A stretch of 64,000 nucleotides of DNA from Albibacillus kandeliae (GCF_003116585.1 NZ_QEHM01000001.1:372001-436000); one strand, 5' to 3'; numbered from the stretch's first letter, positions 45,872 through 54,030 are shown. Made by a program: numbers and translations. Notes: a model not told the origin generated them from the letters alone.

Positions 45872-47122
45872 ATGTCCGCACCGGGTGAAAATCTCAAGAT
45901 CAATGGCGAACGGCTGTGGGACAGCCTGATGGAGATGGCCAAGATCGGACCGGGCATCGCCGGCGGCAACAACCGCCAGACGCTGACCGACGAAGACGCC
46001 GAGGGCCGCGCGCTGTTCCAGAAGTGGTGTGAAGACGCAGGCATGACCATGGGCGTCGACACCATGGGCACGATGTTCGCCACCCGCCCGGGCGAGGACC
46101 CGGACGCGCTGCCGGTCTACGTGGGCTCCCACCTCGACACCCAGCCCACGGGCGGCAAGTACGACGGTGTCCTCGGCGTGCTCGGCGCGCTGGAAGCGGT
46201 GCGCTCGATGAACGACCTCGGCATCAAGACCAGGCACCCCATCGTGGTGACCAACTGGGCCAACGAAGAGGGCGCGCGCTTTGCCCCCGCCATGCTGGCC
46301 TCGGGCGTCTTTGCCGGGGTGATCAGCCAGGACCACGCCTATGCCCGCACCGATCTGGAGGGCAAGACCTACGGCGAGGAGCTTGAGCGCATCGGCTGGA
46401 AGGGCGACGAAGAGGTCGGCGCCCGCAAGATGCACGCCTACTACGAACTCCACATCGAACAGGGCCCCATCCTCGAGGCCGAGGGCAAGGACATCGGCGT
46501 GGTGACCCACTGCCAGGGCCTCTGGTGGCTGGAATTTACCCTGACCGGGAAGGAGGCGCACACCGGCTCGACCCCGATGCTGATGCGGGTGAACGCCGGT
46601 CTCGCCATGTCCCGCATCCTCGAAATGGTGCAGGAGGTCGCGATGGCGGCCCAGCCCGGTGCCGTGGGCGGCGTCGGCCAGATGCAGTTCTCGCCCAACT
46701 CGCGCAACGTGCTGCCGGGCAAGGTGGTCTTCACCGTCGACATCCGCTCGCCCGACCAGGCCAAGCTCGACGGCATGCGCGCCCAGATCGAGAAACGCGC
46801 CGCCGAAATCTGCGCCGAGATCGGCGTCGGCTGCTCCGTTGAAGCCGTCGGCCACTTCGACCCCGTCACCTTTGCCCCCGACCTTGTGAGCAACGTCCGC
46901 GCCGCCGCCGAGCGGCTGGGCTACTCGCACATGAACCTGATCTCCGGCGCCGGTCACGACGCCTGCTGGGCCGCCAAGGTGGCGCCCGCGACCATGGTCA
47001 TGTGCCCCTGCGTCGGCGGCCTCAGCCACAACGAGGCCGAGGAAATCACCCCCGACTGGGCCCGCGCCGGCACCGAAGTGCTGTTCCACGCGGTGCTCGA
47101 AACGGCGGAGATCGTGGGGTGA
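45872..47122 (+). CDS. Zn-dependent carbamoyl-amino acid amidohydrolase (beta-ureidopropionase-type, M20 family)
   Basis: 416 residues. M20/AmaB motifs: VYVGSHLDTQPTGGKYDGVLGVLGALEA (metal His and Asp), TNWANEEGARFAPAMLASG (Glu-Glu), the dimerisation domain with GKEAHTGSTPM, and SGAGHDACWAAKVAPATMVMCPC near the end. The enzyme removes CO2 and ammonia from N-carbamoyl-beta-alanine or N-carbamoyl-3-aminoisobutyrate, the last step of reductive pyrimidine degradation. SD AGGAG precedes the ATG. It is probably under the RutR operator at 45580. Names used for this family include HyuC, AmaB and PydC. Confidence 0.9.
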   Translation: MSAPGENLKINGERLWDSLMEMAKIGPGIAGGNNRQTLTDEDAEGRALFQKWCEDAGMTMGVDTMGTMFATRPGEDPDALPVYVGSHLDTQPTGGKYDGVLGVLGALEAVRSMNDLGIKTRHPIVVTNWANEEGARFAPAMLASGVFAGVISQDHAYARTDLEGKTYGEELERIGWKGDEEVGARKMHAYYELHIEQGPILEAEGKDIGVVTHCQGLWWLEFTLTGKEAHTGSTPMLMRVNAGLAMSRILEMVQEVAMAAQPGAVGGVGQMQFSPNSRNVLPGKVVFTVDIRSPDQAKLDGMRAQIEKRAAEICAEIGVGCSVEAVGHFDPVTFAPDLVSNVRAAAERLGYSHMNLISGAGHDACWAAKVAPATMVMCPCVGGLSHNEAEEITPDWARAGTEVLFHAVLETAEIVG

Positions 47123-47188
47123 CCTCACCCGGGGCATATCCGGCGCCACGCCCGAGCGATCCCCGCATCGCCGCGCGCGCTCTCGGCG

Positions 47189-47400
47189 TGCCCCACGCCC
47201 CCCGCGTGCCCCACGCCCCGGGCCTGACCCACGCCCCGGGCTCGCCCCACGCCCCAGGCCTGACCCACGCCCCGGGCTTGACCCGGGGCCTCGCCGACCA
47301 CATCCCCACCACCGAGGCCCCGGCGTTGCGGCCGGGGCGTGTTCCGAGAGAGCCGAACGCCACCCCCCACGCCCCGGGCCTGCCCCGGGGCCTCGCCAAA
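47189..47400. repeat. 18-bp tandem GC repeats (CACGCCCCGGG type)
   Basis: About five units of an 18-bp sequence close to CCTGACCCACGCCCCGGG run from 47205 to 47280 and end in a palindromic CCCCGGGCTTGACCCGGGG. A second short copy with CCCCGGGCCTGCCCCGGGG follows near 47370-47392. They fill most of the 339-bp space between the amidohydrolase and the GIY-YIG gene. No gene is supported in this stretch. Confidence 0.8.
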
Positions 47401-47461
47401 TCTCACCCAGACCCCCAACCATCTCAACCAGACGTTAACCCTGTGGCGCCATGCTCCGCAG

Positions 47462-47749
47462 ATGCCGCACTTCGTCTACATCCTCGCCTCGCGTCCCGGC
47501 GGCGCGATCTATATCGGTCGCACCTCCAATCTGCGGCGGCGGTTCGAGCAGCATCGCAGCGGCGCGGTTCCGGGGCATACGAGCCTCTACGGCATCAGGA
47601 CCCTCGTCTGGTTCGAGATACATGCGGAGTTCGAACCGAGCCTGCTGCGCGAACGACGGCTCAAGCGCTGGCGCCGCGCCTGGAAGGACGACCTCATCCT
47701 GCAGTGCAATCCGCAATGGCAGGATATCACGCACCTCATTCCGGACTGA
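47462..47749 (+). CDS. GIY-YIG nuclease family protein (UPF0213-like)
   Basis: 95 residues from ATG 47462; the upstream extension of the frame is repeat sequence. The signature is FVYILASRPGGAIYIGRTSNLRRRFEQH (VYIL...IYIG, then the Arg-rich segment) with Glu in SLLRERRLKRWRRAWK. Stand-alone proteins of this size are widespread; their role, perhaps in DNA processing, is mostly unknown. It lies in the repeat-rich insert that splits the pyrimidine genes, flanked by CACGCCCCGG repeats on both sides. Confidence 0.88.
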   Translation: MPHFVYILASRPGGAIYIGRTSNLRRRFEQHRSGAVPGHTSLYGIRTLVWFEIHAEFEPSLLRERRLKRWRRAWKDDLILQCNPQWQDITHLIPD

Positions 47750-47880
47750 ACACGCCCCGACCCCCGCGCACGCCCCGGCCTACGTGCACGCCCCGGCCCC
47801 CGCACACGCCCCGGCCCCCGTGCACGCCCCGGCCCCTGCGCCGGGGCCTCACCGCACTACCGCCCGTCGGCAAGGCCCCG
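47748..47880. repeat. 18-bp tandem GC repeats (CACGCCCCGGCCCCCG type)
   Basis: Five or so units of CACGCCCCGGCCCCCGTG-like sequence start directly after the GIY-YIG stop and end in a palindromic GCCCCTGCGCCGGGGC and GGCCCCGGGGCAGTCCCGGGCC. They are the same family as the repeats at 47189, 49972 and 52798. Confidence 0.8.
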
Positions 47881-47924
47881 GGGCAGTCCCGGGCCGTGGC
47901 AATCCCAAGCAAGGGCGGTCACCA

Positions 47925-48236
47925 ATGACCCCGGATATCCCGCACCAGATCAAGGCGCTCATCGCCTCCGAGATCGCCGAGTACCCGACCGAGGGGCGCG
48001 CGGGGCGGATGACCCTCGACGCCTTCCGTGCCGCCCTGCGCGAACCCCGCGAGGTCACCGTGAACTTCTCGGGCGGGATCACCCAGAAATGCTGGTCCGT
48101 GACCCGCCCGAACGGCCCCTACAGGGTCATCTACCTGCCGACGGCCGGCTATTTCTCGCTCTGCGTCGAGAGCGATTTCGGCCCGCTCGACATCGGCGTC
48201 CACGGCAAGGCGATCGGCTGCTATGCTTCGGTCTGA
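47925..48236 (+). CDS. Hypothetical protein, 103 aa
   Basis: From ATG 47925 (AAGGGCGG upstream). It begins MTPDIPHQIKALIASEIAEYPTEG with a helical start, then strands: EVTVNFSGGITQKCWSV, GPYRVIYLPTAGYFSLCVES, DIGVHGKAIGCYASV. Compact alpha+beta character, no signal peptide, no recognised family. The last 21 bp, including the stop codon, are repeated exactly at 49122-49142, so the gene ends at the boundary of the low-GC segment. Confidence 0.6.
   Translation: MTPDIPHQIKALIASEIAEYPTEGRAGRMTLDAFRAALREPREVTVNFSGGITQKCWSVTRPNGPYRVIYLPTAGYFSLCVESDFGPLDIGVHGKAIGCYASV
48216..48236. repeat. 21-bp direct repeat, left copy
   Basis: This copy covers the last codons and stop of the 103-aa gene. It is identical to 49122-49142, 906 bp away. 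The pair encloses a low-GC segment with the secreted protein gene at 48250-48933. Confidence 0.85.
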
Positions 48237-48249
48237 GGAGAAACATAAC

Positions 48250-48933
48250 TTGGGCTGGCGCCTGCTGATCATATCCCTGAGCGCGGTTTTGTCTCTCTTG
48301 CCGCTCGACGTGCAGGCGCGTGATCATGCACGGTCTGGCGCTTCTCCTGAGATCGCCCAGCAAGGGTTCAGAAAATTGGAGCCAGGCCAGACTTGGAGCT
48401 ACAAGTTTCAACAGAAATCCCCCGGAATCTCTTCAAGTTTCAAGTCGGTCTTTCAGGGGTGGTCCAATGGTCGCGCGGTCTTTTACTCTATCGGCACCCA
48501 TCGCCTGGACGCGGCGCGCGCCCGGCGCGTCGACGCCGCCGCGGAAGCAGGCCGGGTGCAAATCATCTCGAAAAAGGGTCGAACCTATCAACTTGGTCTG
48601 AGGCTGGTGTTCGATGCCAAGGGGAGACTTGTCGAGAGACAGCACATCAGTGGCAACGAGACCTTCAAGCCTCATGATTGCCAGACTGTCGAAGGGACCT
48701 GCAGGTACTCGCTGACCGACTCCGAGATCGGCGACACGATCTACCTCGTGCGGCGATCCACCTACCGTGATGGGGTCTGGTACTTTCAGGTCAACGTCGA
48801 TCCCACGCGTGACCCCAGCCACAGTGACAACCTCCTTGAGACCGGCGAAATTTCCTTTGGAACCGACGGGGTAGTGATGGACAGCGTGCGCTTCCGGGGT
48901 GGCAAGACCTTTTCCTGGCTGGAGCTGAGGTAG
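48250..48933 (+). CDS. Secreted hypothetical protein in low-GC insert, TTG start
   Basis: 227 residues if TTG 48250 is the start: GAGGAG (48235-48240) is 9 nt upstream. An ATG at 48223 would lie inside the previous gene and add charged residues before the signal. The signal peptide is WRLLIISLSAVLSLLPLDVQA. The mature protein is strand-rich with a Cys pair (HDCQTVEGTC), and its end is VMDSVRFRGGKTFSWLELR. GC content is visibly below the flanks, and codon choice (for example aaa, ttt, tca) differs. No family recognised. It lies between 21-bp direct repeats and is a strong candidate for lateral acquisition. Confidence 0.65.
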   Translation: MGWRLLIISLSAVLSLLPLDVQARDHARSGASPEIAQQGFRKLEPGQTWSYKFQQKSPGISSSFKSVFQGWSNGRAVFYSIGTHRLDAARARRVDAAAEAGRVQIISKKGRTYQLGLRLVFDAKGRLVERQHISGNETFKPHDCQTVEGTCRYSLTDSEIGDTIYLVRRSTYRDGVWYFQVNVDPTRDPSHSDNLLETGEISFGTDGVVMDSVRFRGGKTFSWLELR

Positions 48934-49170
48934 ATGGCACGCGTTTGGCAGGATCTGCTGCGCAACGGGCGGTGTCTGACTGAGACACTGCAAAGGCCAG
49001 TGCGAGGGACCCCGCCTGGTTTTGTCGCACGTGTCGATGAAGCCACGCGGCGTCTTTCGGTGCTATTGTGGCCCAGTCCGTTCGGTCAGCAGCGACGCGG
49101 TGCACCAGATACCAACCTGCGGGCTGCTATGCTTCGGTCTGAACCACGGAAGGGAACGCAATATGCTTGA
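48934..49170 (+). CDS. Possible small ORF after the secreted protein
   Basis: 78 codons starting immediately after the preceding stop (GGAGCTGAGG upstream). It is Arg-rich with no recognisable motif, and it reads through the right 21-bp repeat and overlaps the acyltransferase start. It may be a chance frame; coding status is doubtful. Confidence 0.2.
   Translation: MARVWQDLLRNGRCLTETLQRPVRGTPPGFVARVDEATRRLSVLLWPSPFGQQRRGAPDTNLRAAMLRSEPRKGTQYA
49122..49142. repeat. 21-bp direct repeat, right copy
   Basis: Identical to 48216-48236. It ends 20 bp before the acyltransferase ATG. If the segment between the copies were deleted, the 103-aa gene would be followed directly by the acyltransferase ribosome site. 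Confidence 0.85.
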
Positions 49171-50332
49171 CGGTCTCCAGGTCGGACGCGCGGCGGCGGC
49201 CATCATGGTCGTGCTGTTTCACGCCAATGTCTTCATCCTGCCCGACAAGCTGCTGGACGGCACCCGTGCGGGCAACGTCTTCAACATGGGGTATGCCGGG
49301 GTCGAGTTCTTCTTCGTCCTCTCGGGCTTCATCATGTTCTACGTCCATCGCAAGGATTTCGGGGTCGAGGGCAGGGCGGCGCGGTTCATGCGCAAGCGGC
49401 TGTTCCGCATCTACCCGATCTACTGGGTGGTGCTTTCGGGTCTGCTGGCGCTCTACTTCGCGATGCCCGGGCGCGGCCCCGAGATGGCGCGCGATCCGCA
49501 GGCGATCATCGGCTCCTACCTGCTGTTGCCGATGCCCCACGAACCGATCCTCAACGTCGCCTGGACGCTCCAGCACGAGATGCTGTTCTACGTGATCTTC
49601 GCCCTCGTGGTGATGAACCTTCGCCTCGGGATGCTGGCCTTCGTGATCTGGATGGCGGGCTGCGTCGCCAATCTCGGGGCCGAGCCGCAGGGCTATGTCC
49701 GGGCCTTCATCTTCTCGGCCTACAACATCCTCTTCCTCTTCGGCATGGCCGCCGCGCTGGTGTTCCGCCGCATCGAGGGCCGCGCCGCGCTGCCGGTGCT
49801 GCTGGCGGGCCTCGCCCTGTTCTTCGCCGTCGGCCTGTCCGAAGCCGTCTGGCACGTGAGCTGGAACGAGGACCTGCGCACCATCCTCTTCGGCCTCGGC
49901 GCCGCCCTCGCCGTCACCGCCCTCGCCGCAGGCGCCCTGATCCCGGCCACCGGGCGCGCCCGTGTCTCCGAGCACGCCCCGGCCTCCGCGCCGGGGCCCC
50001 GCCGAACCCTCACACCCCCCGGAGGCCCCGGGGCAAGCCCGGGGCGTATGGCAGGCCCGGGGCGTGGGGCAGGCCTCCGGCGCTTCTCCCCCCTCCGCGC
50101 AGGCGTCTTCCTCGGCGACGCCTCCTTCGCCATCTACCTGACCCACCTGCCGGCAATGTCCTTTCTCGCGGTGATCCTCGCCAAACTGGGCCTGCCCGCG
50201 CTGCTGCCGCCTCTGGCGGTGCTGGTGCTGGTCTGCGGCCTCGCCATCGCGGTGGGCTGCCTCGTGCATGTCTACGTCGAGAAACCCCTCAACCGCGCCC
50301 TGCGGCCCCTGACACAGGTGGCGACGGCATGA
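49163..50332 (+). CDS. Acyltransferase family 3 membrane protein with in-frame repeat insert
   Basis: 389 residues from ATG 49163 (GGAAGGGAA upstream). About ten transmembrane helices. The family motifs are near the start: VLFHANVF (catalytic His), GYAGVEFFFVLSGFIMFY and RFMRKRLFRIYPIYW. The conserved last part reads LGDASFAIYLTHLPAM and VYVEKPLNRALR. Such OafA/Acyl_transf_3 proteins acylate sugars or polysaccharides at the inner membrane. Residues about 270-307, between two helices, are a Pro/Gly/Arg-rich insert (EHAPASAPGPRRT...GGPGASPGR) encoded by the same GC palindromic repeat that fills nearby intergenic gaps. The reading frame is kept. Confidence 0.82.
   Translation: MLDGLQVGRAAAAIMVVLFHANVFILPDKLLDGTRAGNVFNMGYAGVEFFFVLSGFIMFYVHRKDFGVEGRAARFMRKRLFRIYPIYWVVLSGLLALYFAMPGRGPEMARDPQAIIGSYLLLPMPHEPILNVAWTLQHEMLFYVIFALVVMNLRLGMLAFVIWMAGCVANLGAEPQGYVRAFIFSAYNILFLFGMAAALVFRRIEGRAALPVLLAGLALFFAVGLSEAVWHVSWNEDLRTILFGLGAALAVTALAAGALIPATGRARVSEHAPASAPGPRRTLTPPGGPGASPGRMAGPGRGAGLRRFSPLRAGVFLGDASFAIYLTHLPAMSFLAVILAKLGLPALLPPLAVLVLVCGLAIAVGCLVHVYVEKPLNRALRPLTQVATA
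49972..50083 (+). repeat. GC palindromic repeat inserted in the acyltransferase gene
   Basis: The stretch starts with GAGCACGCCCCGGCCTCCGC, continues with GCCCCGGGGCAAGCCCGGGGC, and ends with several GGCCCGGGGCGTG-like copies. It matches the intergenic repeats at 52798-53150. About 112 bp lie inside the coding sequence without a frameshift or stop. Confidence 0.75.
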
Positions 50333-50402
50333 GCGCGCAAACGAACAAGAGCAGGGCGCAAAGCTCTGCCAGAGAACAGAAATTCTACAAGGAGGTGCCA
50401 AG

Positions 50403-51857
50403 ATGAGCACAGTCATCAAGAACGGAACCGTCGTCACCGCCGACCTCAGCTACGAGGCCGACGTGCTGATCGAGAACGGGGTCATCATCGAGATCGGCAA
50501 GGGCCTGAAGGGCGACGAGGAACTGGACGCGACCGGCTGCTACGTGATGCCGGGCGGGATCGACCCGCACACCCACCTCGAGATGCCCTTCATGGGCACC
50601 TATTCCTCCGACGATTTCGACAGCGGCACCCGCGCGGCGCTGGCGGGCGGCACCACCATGGTCGTCGACTTCGCCCTGCCGAACCCCGACCAGGGCCTGC
50701 TCGACGCGCTCAAGACCTGGGACAACAAGTCGACCCGCGCGCATTGCGACTACTCCTTCCACATGGCGGTGACATGGTGGGGCGAGCAGGTCTTCAACGA
50801 GATGGAAACCGTGGTGCGCGAGCGCGGCATCAACACCTTCAAGCACTTCATGGCCTACAAGGGCGCGCTGATGGTGAACGATGACGAGATGTATGCCTCG
50901 TTCCAGCGCCTCGCCGAACTGGGCGGTATCGCCATGGTCCACGCCGAGAACGGCGACGTGGTGGCCGAACTCTCGGCCAAGCTGCTTGCGCAGGGCAACA
51001 CCGGCCCCGAGGCGCACGCCTATTCCCGTCCGCCGCAGGTCGAGGGCGAGGCCACCAACCGTGCCATCATGATCGCCGACATGGCCGGCGTGCCGCTCTA
51101 CGTCGTCCACGTCTCCTGTGAGGACAGCCACGAGGCCATCCGCCGTGCGCGCCAGCTGGGCAAACGGGTCTGGGGCGAGCCGCTGATCCAGCACCTGACG
51201 CTGGACGAGAGCGAATACTTCGACAAGGACTGGGATCACGCCGCCCGCCGCGTCATGAGCCCGCCGTTCCGTAACAAGCAGCACCAGGATTCGCTCTGGA
51301 ACGGGCTGATGTCCGGCTCGCTCTCCTGCGTCGCGACCGACCACTGCGCCTTCACCACCGAGCAGAAGCGCTACGGCGTCGGCGACTTCACCAAGATCCC
51401 GAACGGCACCGGCGGTCTGGAAGATCGCCTGCCGATGCTCTGGACCTACGGCGTTGGCACCGGGCGTCTCACGCCGAATGAATTCGTGGCTGTAACCTCC
51501 ACGAATATCGCGAAAATCCTGAACTGCTACCCCAGGAAGGGCGCCATCCTCGTGGGGGCGGATGCCGATATCGTCGTGCTCGATCCGGAGAAGGAAAAGA
51601 CCATCGCGGCCGCCACGCAGGTCTCGTCCATCGACTACAACGTCTTCGAGGGCAAGAAGGTCAAGGGCCTGCCGCGCTTCGTCCTCAGCCGCGGCCATGT
51701 CGCGGTCTTCGACGGCGAGATGCGCAGCCAGGAGGGCCACGGCAAGTTCGTCAAGCGCTCGCCCAACACCGCGGTGAACAAGGCGCTCAGCAACTGGAAG
51801 GAACTCACCTCGCCGCGCCCCGTGGAGCGGACCGGCATCCCGGCGACGGGCGTGTGA
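50403..51857 (+). CDS. hydA: Dihydropyrimidinase
   Basis: 484 residues. Metal-binding DPHTHLEMPF gives His56 and His58; the carboxylated lysine is in FKHFMAYKGALM (Lys153). Later metal ligands sit in VVHVSCEDSHEAI and CVATDHCAF. It hydrolyses dihydrouracil and dihydrothymine to N-carbamoyl-beta-amino acids, the step between PreTA and the amidohydrolase at 45872. SD AAGGAGGTG precedes the ATG. The C-terminus is typical for the family. It is separated from the amidohydrolase gene by the 3.3-kb insert. Confidence 0.95.
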   Translation: MSTVIKNGTVVTADLSYEADVLIENGVIIEIGKGLKGDEELDATGCYVMPGGIDPHTHLEMPFMGTYSSDDFDSGTRAALAGGTTMVVDFALPNPDQGLLDALKTWDNKSTRAHCDYSFHMAVTWWGEQVFNEMETVVRERGINTFKHFMAYKGALMVNDDEMYASFQRLAELGGIAMVHAENGDVVAELSAKLLAQGNTGPEAHAYSRPPQVEGEATNRAIMIADMAGVPLYVVHVSCEDSHEAIRRARQLGKRVWGEPLIQHLTLDESEYFDKDWDHAARRVMSPPFRNKQHQDSLWNGLMSGSLSCVATDHCAFTTEQKRYGVGDFTKIPNGTGGLEDRLPMLWTYGVGTGRLTPNEFVAVTSTNIAKILNCYPRKGAILVGADADIVVLDPEKEKTIAAATQVSSIDYNVFEGKKVKGLPRFVLSRGHVAVFDGEMRSQEGHGKFVKRSPNTAVNKALSNWKELTSPRPVERTGIPATGV

Positions 51858-52002
51858 TACCAACCGGCGCTCCGGGCCAACCGGGGCGCCACGCGGCCGC
51901 AACAGGCCGTACAGGGATAACAAGGGGACGGGAGCAAGTCGGTTCATTCGCCACTTTGCTTTCGCGTAATAACAAAATGAAAAACCAAGAGAATACCGCG
52001 AA

Positions 52003-52776
52003 ATGACGGTGATCCAGGCAAGCAATCTGGATCTCACCTTCCAGACCAACGACGGCCCGGTCCACGCTCTGCGAGACGTGAGCCTGACCATCGACAAGGG
52101 CGATTTCGTCAGCTTCATCGGCCCCTCGGGCTGTGGCAAGACCACCTTCCTGCGCTGCATCGCGGCGCTTGAGCAGCCGACCGGCGGCACGCTCACCGTG
52201 AACGGCGTCAGCCCCGAGGAGGCACGGCGCGCCCGCGCCTATGGCTACGTGTTCCAGGCCGCGGGGCTCTACCCGTGGCGGACGATCGCCAAGAGCATCA
52301 AACTCCCGCTCGAGATCATGGGCTACTCCAAGGAGGAGCAGACCCGCCGCGCCGAGGAGGTGCTGAAGTTGGTCGACCTCGAAGGTTTCGGCGGCAAGTA
52401 CCCGTGGCAGCTGTCGGGCGGCATGCAGCAGCGGGCCTCCATCGCCCGCGCGCTAAGCTTCGACGCCGACATCCTCCTGATGGACGAACCCTTCGGCGCG
52501 CTGGACGAGATCGTGCGCGACCACCTGAACGAACAGCTGCTCAAGCTCTGGGCGAGGACCGACAAGACCATCGGCTTCGTCACCCACTCGATCCCCGAGG
52601 CGGTGTACCTCTCGACCAAGATCGTGGTCATGTCGCCCCGTCCGGGCCGCATCACCGACGTGATTGAAAGCCCGCTCCCCAAGGAGCGCCCGCTGGAAAT
52701 CCGCGACACGCCGGAGTTCATCGAAATCGCCCACCGCGTGCGCGAGGGCCTGCGGGCGGGGCATGGCGATGAGTAG
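52003..52776 (+). CDS. ABC transporter ATP-binding protein (nitrate/taurine/pyrimidine-type)
   Basis: 257 residues. Walker A GPSGCGKTT (40-48), Q-loop with VFQAAGLYPWRTI, signature LSGGMQQRASIARAL, Walker B ILLMDEPFGALDEI and switch FVTHSIPEAVYLS. It belongs to the SsuB/TauB-like group that pairs with BPD-type permeases and NMT1-like binding proteins. The position right after hydA suggests uptake of pyrimidines or dihydropyrimidines. The 145-bp leader (51858-52002) is AT-richer near its end and may contain a promoter. The 3' gap to the permease is filled with repeats. Confidence 0.92.
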   Translation: MTVIQASNLDLTFQTNDGPVHALRDVSLTIDKGDFVSFIGPSGCGKTTFLRCIAALEQPTGGTLTVNGVSPEEARRARAYGYVFQAAGLYPWRTIAKSIKLPLEIMGYSKEEQTRRAEEVLKLVDLEGFGGKYPWQLSGGMQQRASIARALSFDADILLMDEPFGALDEIVRDHLNEQLLKLWARTDKTIGFVTHSIPEAVYLSTKIVVMSPRPGRITDVIESPLPKERPLEIRDTPEFIEIAHRVREGLRAGHGDE

Positions 52777-52797
52777 GTTTTCCGGCGTCGCCGTGGG

Positions 52798-53150
52798 CGC
52801 GCACGCCCCGGCCAACACCGCCCCGGCCCCCGAGCACGCCCCGGCCTCCGCGCCGGGGCCCCGCCGCACGCGCCCACGGCGCGAGGTCCCGGGTCAAGCC
52901 CGGGAAGCGGTTCACTTCACCCCGGTCTCCGCGCAAACCCCGGCCAACACCGCCCCGGCCCCCGCGCCGGGGCCCCGACGTGTGCGCCCACGGCGCGAGG
53001 TCCCGGGGCAAGCCCGGGAAGCGGTTCACTTCACCCCGGCCGCCGCACATACCCCGACCAACACCGCCCCGGCCCCCGAGCACGCCCCGGCCCCCGAGCC
53101 GGGGACCCGCGCCACCCTAACGAGGTCCCGGGGCAAGCCCGGGACGGGGG
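52798..53150. repeat. Three tandem copies of a 114-132 bp GC palindromic unit inside the ABC operon
   Basis: Each unit contains CCAACACCGCCCCGGCCCCC (starts 52812, 52944, 53058), usually GCGCCGGGGCCCC, and a dyad near GAGGTCCCGGGGCAAGCCCGGG (starts 52883, 52997, 53122). Two copies continue with GAAGCGGTTCACTTCACC. Copies 1 and 3 have an extra 18-bp CGAGCACGCCCCGGCC block that copy 2 lacks. The array occupies nearly the whole 384-bp gap between ATPase and permease genes. No gene is supported here. Confidence 0.85.
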
Positions 53151-53160
53151 AGTGGCGCCG

Positions 53161-54030
53161 ATGAACCGTATCTTCCCCATCCTCACCGTCGTTTTCGCCA
53201 TCCTCGCGATCTGGTATGCCGGGTCGTTCCTGATGAACCGCGCCTGGGTCATGGACCAGGCGGCGCGGGCGGGCACCGAGCCGTCCGTCTCGGAGGTGTT
53301 CCGCGACACCATGAACCAGCCCCGGGCCAAGCTCCCCGCGCCGCACCAGGTGGCGGCCGAGCTCTACGACGGCATCTTCGACAAGAAGATCACCTCCAAG
53401 CGCAGCCTCGTCTACCACGGCTTCATCACGCTCGAGGCCACCTTCTACGGCTTCGTCCTCGGCATCGTCGTGGGCGTGGCGCTTGCCGTGCTGATCGTGC
53501 TGAGCCGCGCGGCCGACCTGACGCTCATGCCCTGGGCCATCATCTCGCAGACCATCCCGGTGGTGGCGCTGGCGCCGATGATCGTGGTGCTGACCAACGC
53601 CATGGGGGCAGGGAGCCTGATGGTGCCCAAGGCGATCATCGCGGGTTATCTCAGCTTCTTCCCCGTGCTCGTCAGCATGGTGAAGGGTCTGCGCAGCCCC
53701 GACCAGATGCAGCTCGACCTGCTCAGAACCTACGGCGCCAGCCAGTCGCAGACCTTCTGGAAACTGCGCCTGCCGGCCTCGCTGCCCTACTTCTTCGCCT
53801 CGCTCAAGATCGCGGTGGCCGCCAGCCTCGTCGGCGCCATCGTGGGCGAACTGCCGACCGGCGCCATCGCGGGCCTCGGCGCGCGGATGCTGATCGGGTC
53901 GCAGTTCGGCGAGCCGATGATCATGTGGGCCTCGCTCTTCGCCGCCGCCATCCTCGCGGCGCTGCTGATCTGGGTCGTGGGCGGGGTCGAGAAGGTCGCC
54001 GCCCGCCTGATGGGAGTGCGCCCGGCATGA
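53161..54030 (+). CDS. ABC transporter permease
   Basis: 289 residues from ATG 53161; GGGGGAG upstream comes from the end of the repeat array. The N-terminal membrane anchor (IFPILTVVFAILAIWYAGSFLM) is followed by a periplasmic stretch, then five or so helices. The permease motif for contact with the ATPase is KGLRSPDQMQLDLLRTYGASQSQTFWKLRLPASLPYFFASLKIA, the EAA loop of the SsuC/TauC type. The stop overlaps the next permease by ATGA. It probably forms a heterodimer with it. Confidence 0.9.
   Translation: MNRIFPILTVVFAILAIWYAGSFLMNRAWVMDQAARAGTEPSVSEVFRDTMNQPRAKLPAPHQVAAELYDGIFDKKITSKRSLVYHGFITLEATFYGFVLGIVVGVALAVLIVLSRAADLTLMPWAIISQTIPVVALAPMIVVLTNAMGAGSLMVPKAIIAGYLSFFPVLVSMVKGLRSPDQMQLDLLRTYGASQSQTFWKLRLPASLPYFFASLKIAVAASLVGAIVGELPTGAIAGLGARMLIGSQFGEPMIMWASLFAAAILAALLIWVVGGVEKVAARLMGVRPA

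Noticed and set aside
48934-49170. Real gene downstream of the secreted protein
   Set aside because: Kept only as a low-confidence feature: the frame crosses the 21-bp repeat and overlaps the acyltransferase start, and no motif supports it.
47366-53150. CRISPR array suggested by regular GC repeats
   Set aside because: Units are 18 bp, directly tandem or palindromic, without unique spacers of constant length and without cas genes.
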